From positions 1 to 7,576 of the forward strand of contig CANMNM010000056.1 of NCBI GenBank assembly GCA_947499275.1: a stretch of DNA of 7,576 nucleotides, written 5' to 3'. A program made the translations under genes and the position numbers. Shown here piece after piece: positions 5,806 through 7,576 of this stretch; the stretch's first letter is position 1, and every line of letters begins with the position of its first letter. This stretch comes from Actinomycetota bacterium. GTDB taxonomy: Bacteria > Actinomycetota > Actinomycetes > S36-B12. The notes below the pieces were generated by a model. It worked only from the letters and a program-made list of their open reading frames with translations. It was not told the origin of the DNA and ran no database searches.

Positions 5806-6599
5806 TTGAAACACAGGCGAAGAAATGGAAATCGTTCGTAGCGATTGGAGACAGTTTCACCGAAGGTGTGGGTGATCTGGGCGTCAGTGATTTGTATCTT
5901 GGTTGGGCCGATCGTTTGGCGGGAAAATTAGCCGACGAATACTGCACAGAAAAGTCTCCGTTAAAATACGCAAATCTTGCAATTCGTGGCCGGTTGCTAC
6001 CGCAAATGGTAGATGAACAGCTTCCTCGCGCCCTAGAGCTGAATCCGGCATTGGTGTCCTTCGCCGGTGGAATCAACGACGCCATGCGAGGCTCATTTGA
6101 CCTGGATGTCAAGGCAACGGAGATTGAACGCGTCGTTCGAGAGTTGCGTTCAGCAGGTCATGACGTTTTGCTTTTCTCTTTTGGTGATTCATCACGCAAT
6201 TCGAAGGTCATGGGACTGATTCGTGATCGATTTGTGGGCCTGCGCTCAGTAAATTTGGCGATTGCGGAAGCCTACGGCTGCTATCTCGTGGATTTCTGGG
6301 AGATGGAGATCTTCAATGATCCAGCAGTGTGGGATGCAGACAGGCTTCATTTGAACCCACGAGGCCATGCCCTAGTGGCGCAGGCTGCTATGCAGGCTCT
6401 AGGTTGGGGTGATTCGCAGTCGTTCGGTGCGAGCGCAGAGATCGTCCAGCCGGGCTTGCCCACTCGGGTGCTAAATCACATGTCTTGGGCGAAGAACCAT
6501 GGTTGGCCCTGGGTCAGTAGACGATTGCGCGGAGCATCGTCCGGTGATGGAGTCTCTGCTAAGTATTGGGATTACGTAGACATCTATCCTCGGGTCTAG
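5802..6599 (+). CDS. SGNH/GDSL-family hydrolase (lipase/esterase type)
   Basis: 265 residues with all four SGNH blocks: GDSFTEG (16-22, nucleophile Ser18), NLAIRG (58-63, Gly63), GGIND (89-93, Asn92) and DADRLHLNPRGH (178-189, Asp180 and His183). A Ser-His-Asp hydrolase acting on an ester or acetyl group is therefore expected; the substrate is not predictable. There is no signal peptide, so it is probably cytoplasmic. A tail of about 75 residues follows the catalytic His, including SWAKNHGWPWVSRRLRGASS, an arrangement I recognise from actinobacterial SGNH proteins. The start is GTG 5802, supported by GGGGA at 5789-5793 with 8-nt spacing. The gene is co-directional with the flippase-like gene 182 bp upstream, separated from it by the hairpin region, and with the DUF4192 gene downstream. 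Confidence 0.92.
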   Translation: MIETQAKKWKSFVAIGDSFTEGVGDLGVSDLYLGWADRLAGKLADEYCTEKSPLKYANLAIRGRLLPQMVDEQLPRALELNPALVSFAGGINDAMRGSFDLDVKATEIERVVRELRSAGHDVLLFSFGDSSRNSKVMGLIRDRFVGLRSVNLAIAEAYGCYLVDFWEMEIFNDPAVWDADRLHLNPRGHALVAQAAMQALGWGDSQSFGASAEIVQPGLPTRVLNHMSWAKNHGWPWVSRRLRGASSGDGVSAKYWDYVDIYPRV

Positions 6600-6706
6600 C
6601 CGGTCAGATCCCTCAACTGTGCACAAGCCTCTATTGGTCTGTCGAGTAATCCACAGAAGCGGTTTTGATTTTTACTGTCGGGTGAATCGAGTGACAAGTT
6701 TGTTGT
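6600..6706. promoter_or_regulatory. Intergenic region before the DUF4192 gene, with two DnaA-box-like 9-mers
   Basis: 107 bp without an obvious hairpin terminator or a strong sigma-70 promoter. TGTGCACAA at 6618-6626 reads TTGTGCACA on the minus strand, one mismatch from the actinobacterial DnaA box TTGTCCACA. TAATCCACA at 6647-6655 is one mismatch from TTATCCACA. GTGACA at 6691-6696 resembles a -35, but no -10 sits at a suitable distance. The protein-binding role is inference from the 9-mers alone. Confidence 0.25.
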
Positions 6707-7576
6707 ATGAAATTAATGGAGCAATCACATGACTCAGCCATGCAAGCTGCTGGTCAGATCCTCAATGGGCTAATCAAGTCATTTGGGTTTTATCCAGAAA
6801 ATAGCCTGATAATCCGATGGCTCAAACACGATGAAGTTGTCCTCGTTCAAAGGTGCGACATAGCCGCATTCTTGAGTCCCAACAATTTGGCTCAGTCAGA
6901 TCTTGAGACCTATCTTGAGCCGGGTAGAGCGTACTTCGCTGAAGAGGCTTCCCTTGTGGTGTGTCTCGAGGGTATGGATCCACGAATGTATGCGGCCATC
7001 GACGCGGTCGAATCAGCGCTCGTGGACGCGGGTCTCAGTTTGAGAGATTCATCCATTGCAGTTGGTCAGCGCATGTATTCACGTCAATGCCTGGGGACAT
7101 GTGACGATCACTTTATTGAGCTAAACACCGAGGTCAAACGCTCGGATCGGGCGAGTGAATGTGTCAGTAGTGCCGCTGCGTTAATCCAGGATCAGGAGTT
7201 TCCGGAGTTGCCCGCGCCAGAAGGACTTACGGCTTGGCGCAAAGTCGAGAGTCAATTTGTGCAGGAGTTAATCAAACAAACAGATGATTCCTTTGCGGTG
7301 TCCGATCTTGCTCGATTGGCGGTTGCCATTGGAGATATTCGGGTTCGGGATTCAATCCTGTGGGACATGGCAAATAGTGCTTATGACCGAAGTTCTTTGG
7401 CGAAGAAATTAACCCAGGGCCTACCTCAACTCCAGGCCACACACGGTGCGCCCATCGCCACCACGGCCGCAATCTGCTGGTGGCTTAATGGCAACGGGGC
7501 AATGGCCAACCTGTGCCTCGATCGAGCATTCACAGACGCTCCGGATTACTCATTGGCGGCCATGGTGCGTGTGGCG
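6707..7576 (+). CDS. DUF4192 domain-containing protein (3' truncated by window edge)
   Basis: The frame is open for 290 codons from ATG 6707 to the right edge with no stop, after an in-frame TGA at 6692-6694. The translation matches DUF4192 (PF13830), an actinobacterial family of unknown function. The N-terminal FGFYPENSLII and VVLVQRCDIA fit the usual GF-P-(D/E)SL and (L/V)-x-QR-D blocks. Near the window end are GDIRVRDSILWDMA, then APIATTAAICWWLNGNGAMA and LCLDRAFTDAPDYSLA, the most conserved part of the family. No signal peptide or membrane segment is visible. The start is doubtful: neither ATG 6707 nor ATG 6716 has a clear ribosome binding site, whereas GGAG (6718-6721) is ideally placed for ATG 6729 in another frame, which stops after 14 codons. 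The gene is co-directional with the SGNH gene 107 bp upstream. Confidence 0.88.
   Translation, partial: MKLMEQSHDSAMQAAGQILNGLIKSFGFYPENSLIIRWLKHDEVVLVQRCDIAAFLSPNNLAQSDLETYLEPGRAYFAEEASLVVCLEGMDPRMYAAIDAVESALVDAGLSLRDSSIAVGQRMYSRQCLGTCDDHFIELNTEVKRSDRASECVSSAAALIQDQEFPELPAPEGLTAWRKVESQFVQELIKQTDDSFAVSDLARLAVAIGDIRVRDSILWDMANSAYDRSSLAKKLTQGLPQLQATHGAPIATTAAICWWLNGNGAMANLCLDRAFTDAPDYSLAAMVRVA

Noticed and set aside
7272..7472. 66-codon minus-strand open frame in the right end of the window
   Set aside because: Antisense to the DUF4192 frame, which is open across the entire stretch and carries the family motifs.

Overview
The window looks like an ordinary chromosomal segment of an actinobacterium (Actinomycetota) of moderate GC content, roughly half G+C by eye. 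This rests on the NrdJ C-terminus, on the SGNH hydrolase with an actinobacterial-type tail (WVSRRLRGASSGDG), and on a DUF4192 protein, a family essentially confined to Actinomycetota. The moderate GC would fit a small-genome planktonic lineage better than a high-GC soil one, but that is inference. I see no phage, transposon, CRISPR, tRNA or rRNA signal.

Layout: (1) 2-601 (+), the 3' end of nrdJ, the adenosylcobalamin-dependent ribonucleotide reductase. (2) A perfect 17-bp inverted repeat at 615-651 separates it from a convergent CPA1-type cation:proton antiporter (638-1876, -). (3) A divergent intergenic region (1877-2055) leads to an unrecognised lipoprotein (2056-2565, +). (4) This converges with an AI-2E/PerM-family membrane protein (2583-3716, -). 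Upstream of it on the same strand, 54 nt away, is a glyoxalase-like VOC protein (3771-4445, -), so the two may be co-transcribed. (5) Divergent from these is a UPF0104/LPG-synthase-TM-type membrane protein (4540-5619, +). (6) After a 182-nt gap rich in predicted RNA structure come an SGNH/GDSL hydrolase (5802-6599, +) and a DUF4192 gene that runs off the right edge (6707-7576+, +).

The genes do not form an obvious single pathway. They are short units on alternating strands: nucleotide metabolism, ion and membrane transport, an envelope lipoprotein, and small enzymes. I did not find a convincing new multi-gene system. The points most worth a second look are the mutually exclusive hairpins and tiny overlapping ORF ahead of the SGNH gene, the conflicting translation starts of the DUF4192 gene, two DnaA-box-like 9-mers in the gap before it, and the perfect hairpin built into the 3' end of the antiporter gene.
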